Under the pieces are notes generated by a model. That model did not search any database. It was not told the DNA's origin and saw only the letters and a program-made list of their open reading frames with translations. DNA of 64,000 bases, from positions 222,800-286,799 of the forward strand of contig NZ_JAQFIP010000003.1 of the NCBI RefSeq assembly GCF_029504735.1, given 5' to 3'. Origin of the DNA: Ereboglobus sp. PH5-10. GTDB taxonomy: Bacteria; Verrucomicrobiota; Verrucomicrobiia; Opitutales; Opitutaceae. Position numbers and translations under genes: made by a program. Each line of letters starts with the position of its first letter. Position 1 is the first letter of the stretch. Shown here in pieces: positions 9,459-19,213 of the stretch.

Positions 9459-12400
9459 TCAAAACCGCACCCTCACACCGGTTTGGATGCGCCAGCGGCT
9501 GTTGCTCCCCTGAAGAGGTTGCGCGCGGGGATGGACCAAGTTGCCGGATGAATCCGTCATGGAATAACGATACACTTCCGCCTCGGGATCGTAGTAGCCG
9601 TAGGCGATGCCGAGATTGTAGGGGGAATTGTATTGGTAAACGCGGCCCCATTTTTCGTTCAGCAGGTTGGCAAGGTTGGTGATGGTGCAATACACCTCCG
9701 CGCGCAAAGTGCGCCAAAAGGGGATTTGTTGCGTAACACTCAGGTTGAGGCGGTGCTGGAATTTGCTGCGCTCGCTGTTGCGGGAAACAATTTTCCCGGC
9801 GTAGCGGCGGAGGGCGTCATTGGTGGCGAGATAGGCGAAAAATGCGTCCTCGTCGGGTTTGCTCGCCCAGTAGAGTTTCGGATCATTGCGCCCGGCGGGA
9901 ACGTAGAAAAGATCGTTTCCGGACTGTCCGTCGCCGTTGGCGTCGTTGCGAAAGGTGAAGCTGTAGGGGCGGCCGCTGTGGCCGTCGTAAGTGAGTGTCA
10001 TGACGGTATCGAAGCCGCGAACAAGGGCGAACTTGGTCGTCACGCTTGCGATGACGCGGTCCCGTATTTCCGTGGCCGACGCGCCCGATTCATCGCTGTT
10101 GGGGTTGATGCCGATGCGGCGGGTAAAGTTGGCCGAGGCGCTGCTGTTTGTGAAGGGACTGACCTCGGTTGCGTGCCCGCGTGTGTAGGCGAGCCTCGCG
10201 CTCCAATGGTTGCGCATCGGGCGGCTGAGGCTGAATGTGAGATGCGAGCTGCGGGAGGAATCCTTGTCTTTGTCGGCATTGGTGAGCCAATACACATCAT
10301 CAAACGCCCCGTGGTTGAGCTGGCTGTCGGTGATGTGCGGAATGCCGGTGACGTTTCCATCCTTGTCGGTCTTGATTTCCCATTCGCCGTAGAGCGGGCG
10401 CCCGTCGGGGCCGGCAACGGGTTCCTTCAAATTGAGATTGCGATAGACGAGGCTTTTTTCCGCGCGCGAAAAGAGCCATTCGATCGAGGCGCTCATGCGC
10501 TGCCAGGGCAGTTGAAAATCCACGGCGATGTTTCCGCGCAGCAGGCTGGGCATTCGCAGGTCCTTGTCCATCATATCCACGCGCATGCGTTTCGAGCCCG
10601 GCTCGCCTTCGGGCTGGGCATCGACATCAACAATCACGCTGCCGGGTTTTTGCGTGGTGCGAAACGCCGTCATGCCATCGTTGATGTAGGAGTTGCCCAT
10701 CCAGACGCCGGGTATCTGCCCTTGAAAAATGCCGACGCCGCCGCGCACTTGCGCCTTGCGCAGTTTGCGCGGCGACCATGTGAAACTGACGCGCGGGCTA
10801 AAGGTGTAAACGCCGTCAATCGTCGAGTTATTGCGCACGCCAAAGGTCTGCTCGACCTGTTTGTTTTCACGCGGGGCTTCGTTCATCTCGGGATAATCGA
10901 AACGCAGTCCGGTGGTGATGGTGAGCGAGCGGAAGAAGCGCCAGTTGACCTGCAAAAACGCGGTGTTGATCGCGTAGCCCCAGGCAAAACCCGGCGCGCC
11001 GCCATCGGCTGTGTATTGGTAAATGTAGGAGCTGATCTTTCCGCTTTCAAAATCGTTGATGGACGCAAAGGCGTAGTGCCCCCAGGCGTAATCGAGGTAT
11101 TTGTTGTCGAAATCATTGCGGACGCGCTCGGCTCCAAACTGAAGCGTGTGCCTTCCAAGCAGCCACGTTGCCGAGATTTTGGCCTGCTGCTTTTTTGTCG
11201 TCAGAAAGTTCAAGTGGCTCGTGCTGTATGCGCCCAACCACAGCGTCTCGGCGCCGCTGCCGTCGGCGGCGTCAACACTGTTCACCCTGATTTGCGGCAG
11301 GCGGGAGTTTGGCTGACGGTCCGAGGAGTATCGCTGGTTCGCAAAACTGATCTCGGTCTGAAAATTCGGATGCCATTGCGAGGTCATTTGCGCGCTCCAC
11401 GCTTTCAAGTCGCGCGAGTTGACATACCAATGGCTGCTCAGGGACGTGGACGCCGTGCTGGCATAATTCTGATAAACGGGATTGTCGCCATACGACGATG
11501 AGTAACGCGCGGACAAGCGATGCCTCGCGTTGATGCGCCAGTCGAGCTTTGCCATGTGGGAATCGCTTTTCTGACTTCGCTCGCCCGGGTCAAAAAGCAC
11601 GCCGGGCTCGATGCCGTATTTCTCCCTCGCGATGTTGACAATCCTCTCAAGCGCCCCGGGAGCGGGGATGAAACTGGCCTCGCGCGACGGATCAGTGCGT
11701 TCCTTGCGCTGCCAGTTCACGAAAAAAAACAGCCGGTTTCTTATAATCGGGCCGGCAAGTGTGAAACCATACGTCTCGTCCGTAAAACGCGTGCGCTGGC
11801 CGGTGGCGGGATCCTTTGCTCGAAATTTTTCGTTGGCGTATTTGTAGTAAGCGGAACCGGAAAAGGCGTTCTCACCACTCCTCGTCACGGCGTTTATCGA
11901 CGCGCCGGTAAATCCGCTGCGCCGCACGTCATACGGCGCAAGATCGACCGAAACGGCCTGGATGGTTTCCATCGAAAACGGATTCCCGAGCGCGGGCAGG
12001 CCGTTGTCGCTCAGACCGAAACCGTCGTCGAGACGAATGCCGTCGATTTGAAGCGAGTTAAAAAGATGATGCTGCCCCGCCGCCGCGATGACACTGTTCT
12101 CCTCGTCAAGCATCGTGACGCGCGGATCAGCGGTCGCGTAGTCGTTGACGGTTTGGTCGATCGACGGGCGCTCCTCGATATCGCGTTGCGTAAGCGCGGT
12201 CGATGTGCCGGGTTGCGGATGCTCGCGGCGCGCCTCGACGACAAACTTTTCAAGGTGCACAATCTCATCCGCCGAAGCGGAAAGCGCCACGTCAAGCTGA
12301 CGGTCCTCCCCCAGCGAAAGCACGATCTCCGGGATATCCGCGACCTCATGTCCAGACGCGCCCACCCGCAGCGAAAGGCGTTCGCCCGGGCGCAATCCGG

Positions 12401-12641
12401 TGAACAAATACCGGCCGGCGTGATTGGTGCGCGTCTCAAAAACATCCCCCGTCGCCCCATGGCGCAACACCACGCGCGCGCCGCCAACCGGCGTTTTCAA
12501 AACACCGCCAAAAACCGTGCCGCCGAGCGCCGCCGTCGTCTCCATTTGCGCACGAAGCCCGTCCGGACAACACCACGCGATGACGCAGGCACACACAATT
12601 TGTCTTAACTTTCGTGGGGAGCAGGGCGAACGCAAACACAT
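9459..12641 (-). CDS. TonB-dependent receptor with N-terminal carboxypeptidase-regulatory-like domain (Oar-like)
   Basis: A 1060-residue outer-membrane receptor. The ATG at 12641 gives a basic N-terminus and signal peptide (RKLRQIVCACVIAWCCPDGLRA); the frame is open 29 codons further upstream. A carboxypeptidase-regulatory-like beta-sandwich follows (GGTVFGGVLKTPVGGARVVL to about 120), then a TonB-box-like stretch (VHLEKFVVEARRE) and a plug domain (DYATADPRVTMLDEENSVIAA, with GFTGASINAVTRSGENAFSG). The remainder is a long barrel ending in ...GVRVRF. This is the Oar-like architecture; the ligand cannot be read from sequence. No partner genes are adjacent. Confidence 0.9.
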   Translation of the reverse strand: MCLRSPCSPRKLRQIVCACVIAWCCPDGLRAQMETTAALGGTVFGGVLKTPVGGARVVLRHGATGDVFETRTNHAGRYLFTGLRPGERLSLRVGASGHEVADIPEIVLSLGEDRQLDVALSASADEIVHLEKFVVEARREHPQPGTSTALTQRDIEERPSIDQTVNDYATADPRVTMLDEENSVIAAAGQHHLFNSLQIDGIRLDDGFGLSDNGLPALGNPFSMETIQAVSVDLAPYDVRRSGFTGASINAVTRSGENAFSGSAYYKYANEKFRAKDPATGQRTRFTDETYGFTLAGPIIRNRLFFFVNWQRKERTDPSREASFIPAPGALERIVNIAREKYGIEPGVLFDPGERSQKSDSHMAKLDWRINARHRLSARYSSSYGDNPVYQNYASTASTSLSSHWYVNSRDLKAWSAQMTSQWHPNFQTEISFANQRYSSDRQPNSRLPQIRVNSVDAADGSGAETLWLGAYSTSHLNFLTTKKQQAKISATWLLGRHTLQFGAERVRNDFDNKYLDYAWGHYAFASINDFESGKISSYIYQYTADGGAPGFAWGYAINTAFLQVNWRFFRSLTITTGLRFDYPEMNEAPRENKQVEQTFGVRNNSTIDGVYTFSPRVSFTWSPRKLRKAQVRGGVGIFQGQIPGVWMGNSYINDGMTAFRTTQKPGSVIVDVDAQPEGEPGSKRMRVDMMDKDLRMPSLLRGNIAVDFQLPWQRMSASIEWLFSRAEKSLVYRNLNLKEPVAGPDGRPLYGEWEIKTDKDGNVTGIPHITDSQLNHGAFDDVYWLTNADKDKDSSRSSHLTFSLSRPMRNHWSARLAYTRGHATEVSPFTNSSASANFTRRIGINPNSDESGASATEIRDRVIASVTTKFALVRGFDTVMTLTYDGHSGRPYSFTFRNDANGDGQSGNDLFYVPAGRNDPKLYWASKPDEDAFFAYLATNDALRRYAGKIVSRNSERSKFQHRLNLSVTQQIPFWRTLRAEVYCTITNLANLLNEKWGRVYQYNSPYNLGIAYGYYDPEAEVYRYSMTDSSGNLVHPRAQPLQGSNSRWRIQTGVRVRF

Positions 12642-12764
12642 GGGGACGCGGGGTTGGGGTTGGCGTGGAGTTCGACTCCAGTCAAACCGCGCCCCGTGAT
12701 TTTTCAACCTCAAACATCGCGCGAACACCGGCCCCGCGATGGCTCCGTGTTTCGAAAACCCCGC

Positions 12765-13100
12765 CTATGCCTTCTTCACGAAACACGCTTTCAGCGCCAT
12801 CGCAACGCCGTCGATGCGGCAATCAATCTCGTGGTCGCCATCAACCAGGCGGATGCCTTTCGCCTTCGCGCCCTGTTTCAAAACTCCCGACGAGCCGCGC
12901 AATTTCAAATCCTTGATGAGCACAACCGTGTCGCCGTCCGCGAGCACGTTGCCGTTGGCATCCCTCACAACACGCGCGCCACTCTCCTCGGCGGCGGCCT
13001 CCTTGGGCCATTCGTGTCCGCAAGTGGAGCATTCCCAGTGGGCGGGATGCTCGAGAATGTCTTCAAGTGTGCAGGCGGGACAGGCGTCGGGTTTGGTCAT
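12765..13100 (-). CDS. yjdM: PhnA/YjdM zinc-ribbon protein
   Basis: From the ATG at 13100 the protein is 111 residues, the same length as E. coli YjdM (PhnA). The N-terminus has a zinc ribbon (CPAC near residue 7 and CSTCGHEW near 24). The C-terminal domain carries the family pattern VVRDANGNVLADGDTVVLIKDLKLRG and ends KACFVKKA. Despite the PhnA name, the family has no demonstrated role in phosphonate breakdown. The upstream extension of the open frame lacks family similarity. Confidence 0.93.
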   Translation of the reverse strand: MTKPDACPACTLEDILEHPAHWECSTCGHEWPKEAAAEESGARVVRDANGNVLADGDTVVLIKDLKLRGSSGVLKQGAKAKGIRLVDGDHEIDCRIDGVAMALKACFVKKA

Positions 13101-13236
13101 GATTAAAAAAAGTGTGCGCGGACGAGATGCCGCACCGCCCCGGGATTGTCCAATCGAAACAATGCCCGTTGGTGGAAAACGCGCCATTTCACACGCATTT
13201 GTTTTCCCCTTCGCGTCACGGAAAACCGTTCTCCCG

Positions 13237-14235
13237 TCATGGCAGCACGATCACCTCGGTGTCGATTTCGACGAGTTCAACGAGTGCGAGCGCATCCCAG
13301 TTTGCGAGGCGAAAACAACCGTGCGATTCCGTGCGCCCCACTTTTTCCGGTTCCGGCGTGCCGTGGATGCCGTAGCCGGATTTGTCGAGGCCGATCCAGA
13401 CGAGGCCTACTGGATTGTTCGGGCCGGGAGGGATGATGAGTTTGCGCCCGAGCTCGCGAGCCTCCTCGGATTCGGTGAAAATCTCGGGATCGAATGTGTA
13501 GTTGGGGTTGGGCGCGATGGTTTTGACACGCAGCGTGCCGACGGGGCGCTTTTCGATTTTGCGCGCGATGCTCACGGGGAAATGCGCAAGGAGCCGCCCG
13601 TCGTCAGCGCGCGCCTGAAGTGTGTGCTCGCCAAGGCTGATAATGATGCGCGCCGCCTTTTCACCGGCGCGAATCGTGGCGGCGCGCGTCTCTGGGCCGG
13701 CGTCGGGAATGGCGATGATCGTGCCGGGCTCGATTTTTTCCCAAATCATGCCGGGATTGAGCTGGCGGAGAAGCGCGGGATGCGCGCGGGATTGCTCGGC
13801 CGCCATTTCGAGCGCGGTGGCGTAGGCGAGCGAGGGCTGTTGCGATTTGCCGAGCCAGGTTGGCGGCACGGGATGGAGCGAGGCGAGGTCGGCGGCGGTG
13901 ACAATGCGAGTGGTGATCGGAGGCGCGGCGAGCGCGAGCGCGGCGCGGGTTTCCCCGTTGAGCCTGCCCGTGGCGTCGAGTGATTGCTCCTCCTGAAACG
14001 CGATCAACGCGGCGCGGGTTTGCGCGCCAAACTTGCCATCGATGGGCCCGCTGGAAATGTTGCGGCGCGCGAGCGCGACTTGCGCCTCAAGGATGTCGGC
14101 GGGCGGGCGGGGAAATTGCCCGGAATCGGCGGCGCTTGAAATTACCAGTCCCGGAAAGACTCCCAATTTCAAAATCCAAACCCCAAGGAAACCGCGCACC
14201 GCGCCGCGCTTTTTAATTTTTGGAAATTTGCTCAT
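13237..14235 (-). CDS. L,D-transpeptidase (YkuD) with peptidoglycan-binding domain
   Basis: A 332-residue periplasmic cell-wall enzyme. The start at 14235 gives a basic N-terminus and a hydrophobic export signal (GFLGVWILKLGVFPGLVISS). A peptidoglycan-binding type 1 domain follows (IDGKFGAQTRAALIAFQEE). The YkuD catalytic domain occupies the C-terminal half, with HGTPEPEKVG and the nucleophile motif SHGCFRL. A LysM-like segment (LLRQLNPGM...IEPGTIIAIP) lies between them. Such enzymes make 3-3 cross-links or attach lipoproteins to peptidoglycan. The gene appears monocistronic. Confidence 0.92.
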   Translation of the reverse strand: MSKFPKIKKRGAVRGFLGVWILKLGVFPGLVISSAADSGQFPRPPADILEAQVALARRNISSGPIDGKFGAQTRAALIAFQEEQSLDATGRLNGETRAALALAAPPITTRIVTAADLASLHPVPPTWLGKSQQPSLAYATALEMAAEQSRAHPALLRQLNPGMIWEKIEPGTIIAIPDAGPETRAATIRAGEKAARIIISLGEHTLQARADDGRLLAHFPVSIARKIEKRPVGTLRVKTIAPNPNYTFDPEIFTESEEARELGRKLIIPPGPNNPVGLVWIGLDKSGYGIHGTPEPEKVGRTESHGCFRLANWDALALVELVEIDTEVIVLP

Positions 14236-14513
14236 TTGAACTCTCAGGACTTGGAATTTACAGAGTCGTTCCACGATGCGCCCGGAGGCTGAAGGATTTT
14301 GACCGGCCAATTGCCACGCCCAACCCGGCAATGCCTGCTCTTGCTTTGTTCATCCGCGCATAAAAATGCACGCGACCCGCGCCTTCGCGAATAAAAAAAC
14401 GCAATGCGCAGAAAATGCGAATGCGCGGCGTGATTTTTGTGATTTGCCGGTGTTATTTTTTAAAAAACTCGTGGACTCGCGCGCCAAATCCCGCAACCTG
14501 ACAGGTTCCAATT

Positions 14514-15494
14514 ATGAAAACACCCATTCGTGTCGCTGTTACCGGCGCTGCCGGACAAATCGGTTATTCGCTCCTCTTCCGCATCGCCTCTGGCGCGATG
14601 TTCGGCCCGGAGCAACCCGTCATCCTCCATCTCATTGAGATCGAGCCCGCGCTTCCCGCGCTCAACGGCGTGGTGATGGAACTGCAAGACTGCGCGTTCC
14701 CTCTCCTCAAGGGCATCGTCGCAACCGCCGACCTCAACGCCGGCTTCAAGGACGTCAACTGGGCGCTGCTCGTCGGCTCCGTTCCCCGCAAGCAAGGCAT
14801 GGAGCGCAAGGACCTGCTCAGCATCAACGGCAAGATTTTCACCGGCCAGGGCAAGGCGATCGCCGCCAACGCCGCCAAGGACGTGCGCATCTTCGTCGTC
14901 GGCAACCCCTGCAACACAAACTGCCTCATCGCCATGAACAACGCGAAGTCGATCCCCTCCGACCGCTGGTTCGCGATGACCATGCTCGACCAAAACCGCG
15001 CCGTCACGCAGCTCGCGATGAAGGCCGGCGTCGACACGACCGAGGTCAAGAACCTCGCCATCTGGGGCAACCACAGCTCGACGATGTATCCCGACTACTT
15101 TAACGCCAAGATCGGCGGCAAACCCGCCACCGAGGTCATCAAGCACGAGATTTGGTTCAAGGACACCTTCATCCCGACCGTGCAGCAACGCGGCGCCGCC
15201 ATCATCAAGGCCCGCGGCCTCAGCTCCGCCGCCTCGGCCGCCAACGCGGTCGTGGACACCGTGCGCAACCTCGTCAACCCGACGCCCGCCGGCACCTGCT
15301 TCAGCGTGGGCGTCTGCTCCGACGGCAGCTACGGCATCGAGAAGGGCCTCATCTACTCGTTCCCGATCGTCAGCGACGGCAAGAACTGGAAGATTGTGCA
15401 AGGCGTGGAAATCAACGAGTTCTCGCGCGAGAAAATGACCGCCACCGAGAACGAGCTCAAGGAAGAGAAGGCGATGGTCGCCGAGTTGCTCTAA
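14514..15494 (+). CDS. mdh: Malate dehydrogenase
   Basis: A 326-residue NAD-dependent malate dehydrogenase of the cytosolic-type MDH group, interconverting malate and oxaloacetate in the TCA cycle. It shows the Rossmann motif [16 protein letters not shown], the substrate arginine region [25 protein letters not shown], and the catalytic segment [11 protein letters not shown]. Length and motif order are as expected. It has its own terminator 42 bases downstream and stands alone. Confidence 0.97.
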   Translation: MKTPIRVAVTGAAGQIGYSLLFRIASGAMFGPEQPVILHLIEIEPALPALNGVVMELQDCAFPLLKGIVATADLNAGFKDVNWALLVGSVPRKQGMERKDLLSINGKIFTGQGKAIAANAAKDVRIFVVGNPCNTNCLIAMNNAKSIPSDRWFAMTMLDQNRAVTQLAMKAGVDTTEVKNLAIWGNHSSTMYPDYFNAKIGGKPATEVIKHEIWFKDTFIPTVQQRGAAIIKARGLSSAASAANAVVDTVRNLVNPTPAGTCFSVGVCSDGSYGIEKGLIYSFPIVSDGKNWKIVQGVEINEFSREKMTATENELKEEKAMVAELL

Positions 15495-15535
15495 GAGGAA
15501 CAACCGCGCAACAAGCAAAACCCTTCCGCACTTTC

Positions 15536-15568
15536 AACGGCGTCCGCAAAAACGGACGCCGTTTTTTT
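15536..15568 (+). terminator. Rho-independent terminator of mdh
   Basis: Stem ACGGCGTCCG/CGGACGCCGT, 10 bp perfect with a 6-base loop, followed by seven T. Confidence 0.92.
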
Positions 15569-15681
15569 GCGCATGGTGGTTTTCAAGCGCAAAACCATGA
15601 CGCATGGAAAATTCGCTGTTTCCCGGAATAACAGAGAACCCCTTCAAAATTCCCACTCTCAGTTTTCATCAGCCGTCGCAA

Positions 15682-16446
15682 TCAGTCCGAGCCCAAACGG
15701 GCATTATACGATTCCATGATTCCACTTTCCCCGGGAAAGCTGATGAACATGGCGCCTGCCAGGGCCTGAGTGACGGCATTCTCATCGGCCTGCATGTTTG
15801 CTGTCGTTGCGGAACCGTTGTATATAATTCCTTCAATCGATTGGGCTGTCGCGGGATTCAAGGAGGTGAGAATCGAAATATCATGGCCGGCCTCAACGAG
15901 TTTTTTGCCGTCACTAATAATCATATAAACATAACGCTCCGGACGCATTTCAAGCCGAGGAACCTCCTCCACATCGTAAGACCTGAAATAACTGTTTGAA
16001 CCAAGATTTGAAAATCCGATGCTGCCCTCCATTTTGAAACGTGCATACACCCATGCATTTTCATAATCCTTATAGAGCACGCGTCTCACACCATGCCTGA
16101 GGATTACATAATAATCGGGGGCCGACGCCCCTGACGCATCATGATACAAAAGCCCAAGCGCATTGAGCTTTTGCGTAATGAGTTTCGCCTGTTTTATGAA
16201 TGAGGTTTGGCCTGCACCCTCCTGATTCTCGACGGACACAATGACGAAAGTTTTTCCCGCAAGATCGCCGGGCATCGAATGAATGCGCCCGACTTTTGTT
16301 TTTATATTATTTGGATCCACGTCCACAGCCTGTTTCCGATCGGCATTCTGCTTTTGTTTGGTTTGGCCGACAGTTCCACAGCCAGCCAAGATCATTGGTA
16401 ACAAAAGAAAGAAAAAACAGATAGGGAGGGGGTTATTCGAACGCAT
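15682..16446 (-). CDS. Lipoprotein of unknown function
   Basis: A 254-residue protein with a lipoprotein signal ending in the lipobox LAGC (MRSNNPLPICFFFLLLPMILAGC). The mature part has a lysine/glutamine-rich start and then a mixed alpha/beta pattern (GKTFVIVSVENQEGAG, APDYYVILRHGVRR, RPERYVYMIISDGKKL). This reminds me of the DUF4136-like lipoproteins that bind nothing known, but I cannot assign it. Base composition is visibly lower in GC than its neighbours, with many A/T-ending codons, which suggests a different origin. It converges with mdh. Confidence 0.7.
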   Translation of the reverse strand: MRSNNPLPICFFFLLLPMILAGCGTVGQTKQKQNADRKQAVDVDPNNIKTKVGRIHSMPGDLAGKTFVIVSVENQEGAGQTSFIKQAKLITQKLNALGLLYHDASGASAPDYYVILRHGVRRVLYKDYENAWVYARFKMEGSIGFSNLGSNSYFRSYDVEEVPRLEMRPERYVYMIISDGKKLVEAGHDISILTSLNPATAQSIEGIIYNGSATTANMQADENAVTQALAGAMFISFPGESGIMESYNARLGSD

Positions 16447-16789
16447 GGATTTTTTTCAGGGGCAAACGGGGGATTTTGAAGGGGGGCAGGGTCGATGTTT
16501 GTTGATTTTCGTTGGCGGCATGAGTTTTGACGGGGTAATTCAATGAATTATTCGTATTTATTTGCAGTCCCAGCATGCAAGCGAGCGCGTTGATTGCAAC
16601 GCCACTTTCACGAGCTTCAATGATACCATTTATGAGTTCGTTTTGATCCTTAATAGGTAGGCGCGCGCCAAGAATTATGAAAGGCAAACACGGCGGCCTC
16701 GGCGAGGCCGCCCTACCCTTGGCGCCCACCAAAAGAATAAATCGCGTTCGCAAATGGGGGCACTCCCCGGATATCGAATCCCCGACCGC
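16447..16789. other. Intergenic stretch with one REP element
   Basis: Between hutI and the lipoprotein gene, both on the minus strand. It contains a REP palindrome at 16692-16717 and an AT-richer part (about 16500-16670). An open frame over that part (16433-16753, minus) runs through the REP element and into the neighbouring gene and has no recognisable domain, so I do not call a gene. Confidence 0.5.
16692..16717 (-). repeat. REP element (GTAG-headed palindrome)
   Basis: GGCGGCCTC-GGC-GAGGCCGCC followed by CTAC. On the minus strand this reads GTAG followed by a 9-bp hairpin, the layout of REP sequences handled by RAYT transposases. It lies about 70 bases beyond the hutI stop and may act as a transcript end or stabiliser. 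Confidence 0.75.
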
Positions 16790-18004
16790 TCACACGAGTT
16801 TTCCGCCGCAGATGACTTGGGCGACGGGATTGCCGCCCAGTTCGTAGGCGAGCAGGCGTTCGTCCTTGTGGTGCAGCAAAACCAAATCCGCGCGTTTGCC
16901 CGGCTCGATTGTGCCGCGATCCGCAAGGCCGAGCACAAGCGCAGGATTCACCGTCGCGGCCACAATCGCCTCCTCGATGTCGAGCCCGCAAAAACGCACC
17001 GCCGTCGCGATGGCAAGCGGCATCGAGCACGAGGGCGACGTGCCGGGATTGCAATTCGTGGCGATGGCAACCGCGCCCCCGTTTTCCGCCAGAAATCCTC
17101 CGCGCGCGAAACGCTGGTTGAGATGCAATCCGGTCAGCGGAGTGAGCACGGCGACAACGGGCGACTCGGCAAGCTCGCGAAGCTGCTCCTTCGGCGTTCC
17201 CTCGAGATGCGCCACGCAGCCCGCATGCAACCGCACCGCCTCCGGCACCATGCCGGTCGGCGTGAACTGGTCGGCGCTCGCGCGAATCGGCAAGTGCTTG
17301 CGCGCCTTTTCGAGCAGGCGCACGCACGTCTCAACCGTCCACGCGCCCTGGTCGCAAAACGCCTCGATCGCGATCCCCGGAAACTCGCGCAACACCTCCG
17401 GCAAAATATCGCGCACGACCATTTTCGCATAGTCGTCGAGACTGCTGCCCTCGCAACCGTGCCCGAGCAACGCCGTCGGCACGACCGTGCCCGGCCAGTC
17501 ACCCGCCGCGCGCTGGATCGCGCGAAGCATTTTTAGCTCGGCCTCGAGCGTGAGGCCGTAGCCGCTTTTGATCTCGAGCGTCGTCGTGCCGTTGCGCAAA
17601 AATTCGTCGAGCCGCCCGCGCAGGTTTGCGGCCAGCTGGTTGCGCGTGGTCTCGCGCACGGCGCGCACCGTGGCAAGCATCCCGCCGCCCTTCTTGAGCA
17701 GATCGGAATACGTTTCGCCGTTGAGCAGCGCCCGCCACTCATCGAGCCGCGAGCCCGCCCAGCACGCATGCGTGTGACAGTCGACAAAACCCGGCATGAG
17801 CACGCGCCCCGCCGCGTCAATCACCTGCGCGTCAGCGGGCGCCGTGTCGATTTTTTCGGCGACCGCGGCAATTTTCCCATCGTCGCCGACCAGCACCTCG
17901 CCCTGCGGAATCACTCCCAGCGCGCGCAACTCCGCGCCGCGGCGGGCGACGGGTGATCCGGACAGGGTGAGAATGCGGGCATTGCGAATAATGAGGGCTG
18001 GCAT
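16790..18004 (-). CDS. hutI: Imidazolonepropionase
   Basis: A 404-residue amidohydrolase that opens 4-imidazolone-5-propanoate to N-formimino-L-glutamate, third step of histidine degradation. The metal site motif is VDCHTHACWAGSR. Other family motifs are TTLEIKSGYGL, the second histidine region PTALLGHGCEGSS, FCDQGAWT, and the late NCNPGTSPS and IEPGKRADLVLL segments. I start at the ATG at 18004 (MPALIIRNARILTL) because the further upstream open frame reads into the inverted-repeat element. No hutH, hutU or hutG is present; the nearest gene upstream is a divergent amino acid transporter. Confidence 0.95.
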   Translation of the reverse strand: MPALIIRNARILTLSGSPVARRGAELRALGVIPQGEVLVGDDGKIAAVAEKIDTAPADAQVIDAAGRVLMPGFVDCHTHACWAGSRLDEWRALLNGETYSDLLKKGGGMLATVRAVRETTRNQLAANLRGRLDEFLRNGTTTLEIKSGYGLTLEAELKMLRAIQRAAGDWPGTVVPTALLGHGCEGSSLDDYAKMVVRDILPEVLREFPGIAIEAFCDQGAWTVETCVRLLEKARKHLPIRASADQFTPTGMVPEAVRLHAGCVAHLEGTPKEQLRELAESPVVAVLTPLTGLHLNQRFARGGFLAENGGAVAIATNCNPGTSPSCSMPLAIATAVRFCGLDIEEAIVAATVNPALVLGLADRGTIEPGKRADLVLLHHKDERLLAYELGGNPVAQVICGGKLV

Positions 18005-18051
18005 GATGCACCTAGTAGAGATGCATCTCCGGATCGCTTCAAGAATTGTGT

Positions 18052-18303
18052 GACGGACGGGGCGGCACCGGGTGTAATTGCGAATGGTAGCAAAACGCAA
18101 AGATGCAATCCTTTGGAGTGCGGTGGCAAAGCGAAGCGGCGACACCGCTTTGAGCGATTTGCGCCCGGTGAAAATCTTACGCTGTTCAAAGCGGTGTCGC
18201 CGGTCGCTTGCGCTCCCTTTGCCACCGCACTCCAAAATAACTCCGCTTCGTCGCGTATTCCATCAAACTGCTACCAATTGCAATTACACCCGGCGGCGTC
18301 CGG
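18052..18303. mobile_element. MITE-like long imperfect inverted repeat
   Basis: About 250 bases that fold on themselves. The outer arms share CCGGGTGTAATTGC plus TGGTAGCA (18068-18091) with their complement at 18270-18292. The inner arms share TTGGAGTGCGGTGGCAAAG and GGCGACACCGCTTTGA (18113-18154) with 18185-18234. No protein is encoded. It sits in the divergent spacer between hutI and the amino acid ABC operon and supplies spurious upstream extensions to frames on both sides. A non-autonomous miniature element is the simplest reading; I could not identify target duplications. Confidence 0.7.
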
Positions 18304-18383
18304 AGTAAATTATGCAAAGCCTCAATTGACCCCGGCGCAAAACTTGCCCATGCGTGATGGTTTTCCTCGCACAATCCACACTC

Positions 18384-19208
18384 ATGAAAACACCCGCATT
18401 GTCCATCCCTGCCAAACTCACCGCGCTGGTTTCGGCGCTTGCCCTCGCATTCGGCCTCGCCGGTTGCGGTGGCGGCGGCGACTCCCAAAACACTTTCCGC
18501 ATCGGCCTCGAGGCCAGTTATCCCCCGATGGAATTCAAGGACGCCAGCGGCAAAACCGTCGGCTTCGACATCGACATGGCGCGCGAGATCGCGAAGCGCC
18601 TCGGCAAGGATCTCAAGATTGTCGAGATCGAGTTCGACGGCATTTGGGAGGGGCTCAACACCGAGCGTTACGACGCCGCCATCTCGGCGTGCTCCATCAC
18701 GCAGGCGCGCATGAAAAACTACCTCTTCACGAAGCCCTACATCGCCAACAAGCAGGTGATCGTCGCGAAGAAGGCCATCGCCGGCAAAATCACGAGCCTC
18801 GACGCCCTCGCCGGCATGAAGGTCGGCGTGCAAAAAGGCACCACGGCCGATTCCGCCTGCCGAAAGTTTCTCGACGAAAACAAAAACAAGCAATTCACGC
18901 TCGAATCGTATCCCGGCGCCACGCAGGCGCTCGACAATCTTGAGCTCGACCGCCTGCAGGTCGTCGTCGTCGATCTCGTCGTGGGCAGCTACTATGTGAA
19001 CGACGCCAAGCGCGGCTTCGCCTACGCGCCCGCCTCGTTTGCCTACGAGCCCATCGGCGCGGCCTTCAAGAAAACCAACACCGAGCTGCACGCCAAGGTG
19101 GACAAGATCCTCGCCGAAATGCGCGCCGACGGCACGCTCCAGGCCATTTCCAAAAAATGGTTCAACGAGGACATCGTCTCGAACGTGAAGCAGGAATATC
19201 CAGAGTGA
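18384..19208 (+). CDS. Polar amino acid ABC transporter, substrate-binding lipoprotein
   Basis: A 274-residue class 3 solute-binding protein. The ATG at 18384 gives a signal with lipobox GLAGC followed by a Gly-rich linker. The mature protein has the family phrases IGLEASYPPMEFKD, GFDIDMAREIAKRLG, VEIEFDGIWEGLNTERYD and VGVQKGTTAD, ending in QAISKKWFNEDI. It binds polar amino acids in the periplasm and hands them to the permease and ATPase encoded next. The exact amino acid cannot be read; the nearby hutI makes histidine a possibility only. The intergenic hairpin behind it may raise its level over the permease. Confidence 0.93.
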   Translation: MKTPALSIPAKLTALVSALALAFGLAGCGGGGDSQNTFRIGLEASYPPMEFKDASGKTVGFDIDMAREIAKRLGKDLKIVEIEFDGIWEGLNTERYDAAISACSITQARMKNYLFTKPYIANKQVIVAKKAIAGKITSLDALAGMKVGVQKGTTADSACRKFLDENKNKQFTLESYPGATQALDNLELDRLQVVVVDLVVGSYYVNDAKRGFAYAPASFAYEPIGAAFKKTNTELHAKVDKILAEMRADGTLQAISKKWFNEDIVSNVKQEYPE

Positions 19209-19213
19209 GGTGA

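Noticed and set aside
9633..11501. A 622-codon plus-strand frame opposite the first TonB receptor
   Set aside because: Antisense shadow of the receptor; no start context or recognisable domain.
16433..16753. A 106-codon minus-strand frame between hutI and the lipoprotein gene
   Set aside because: It reads through a REP palindrome, overlaps the lipoprotein start and has no recognisable family.
18005..18235. Upstream extension of hutI
   Set aside because: It is read from the foldback element; the family's N-terminus begins at 18004.
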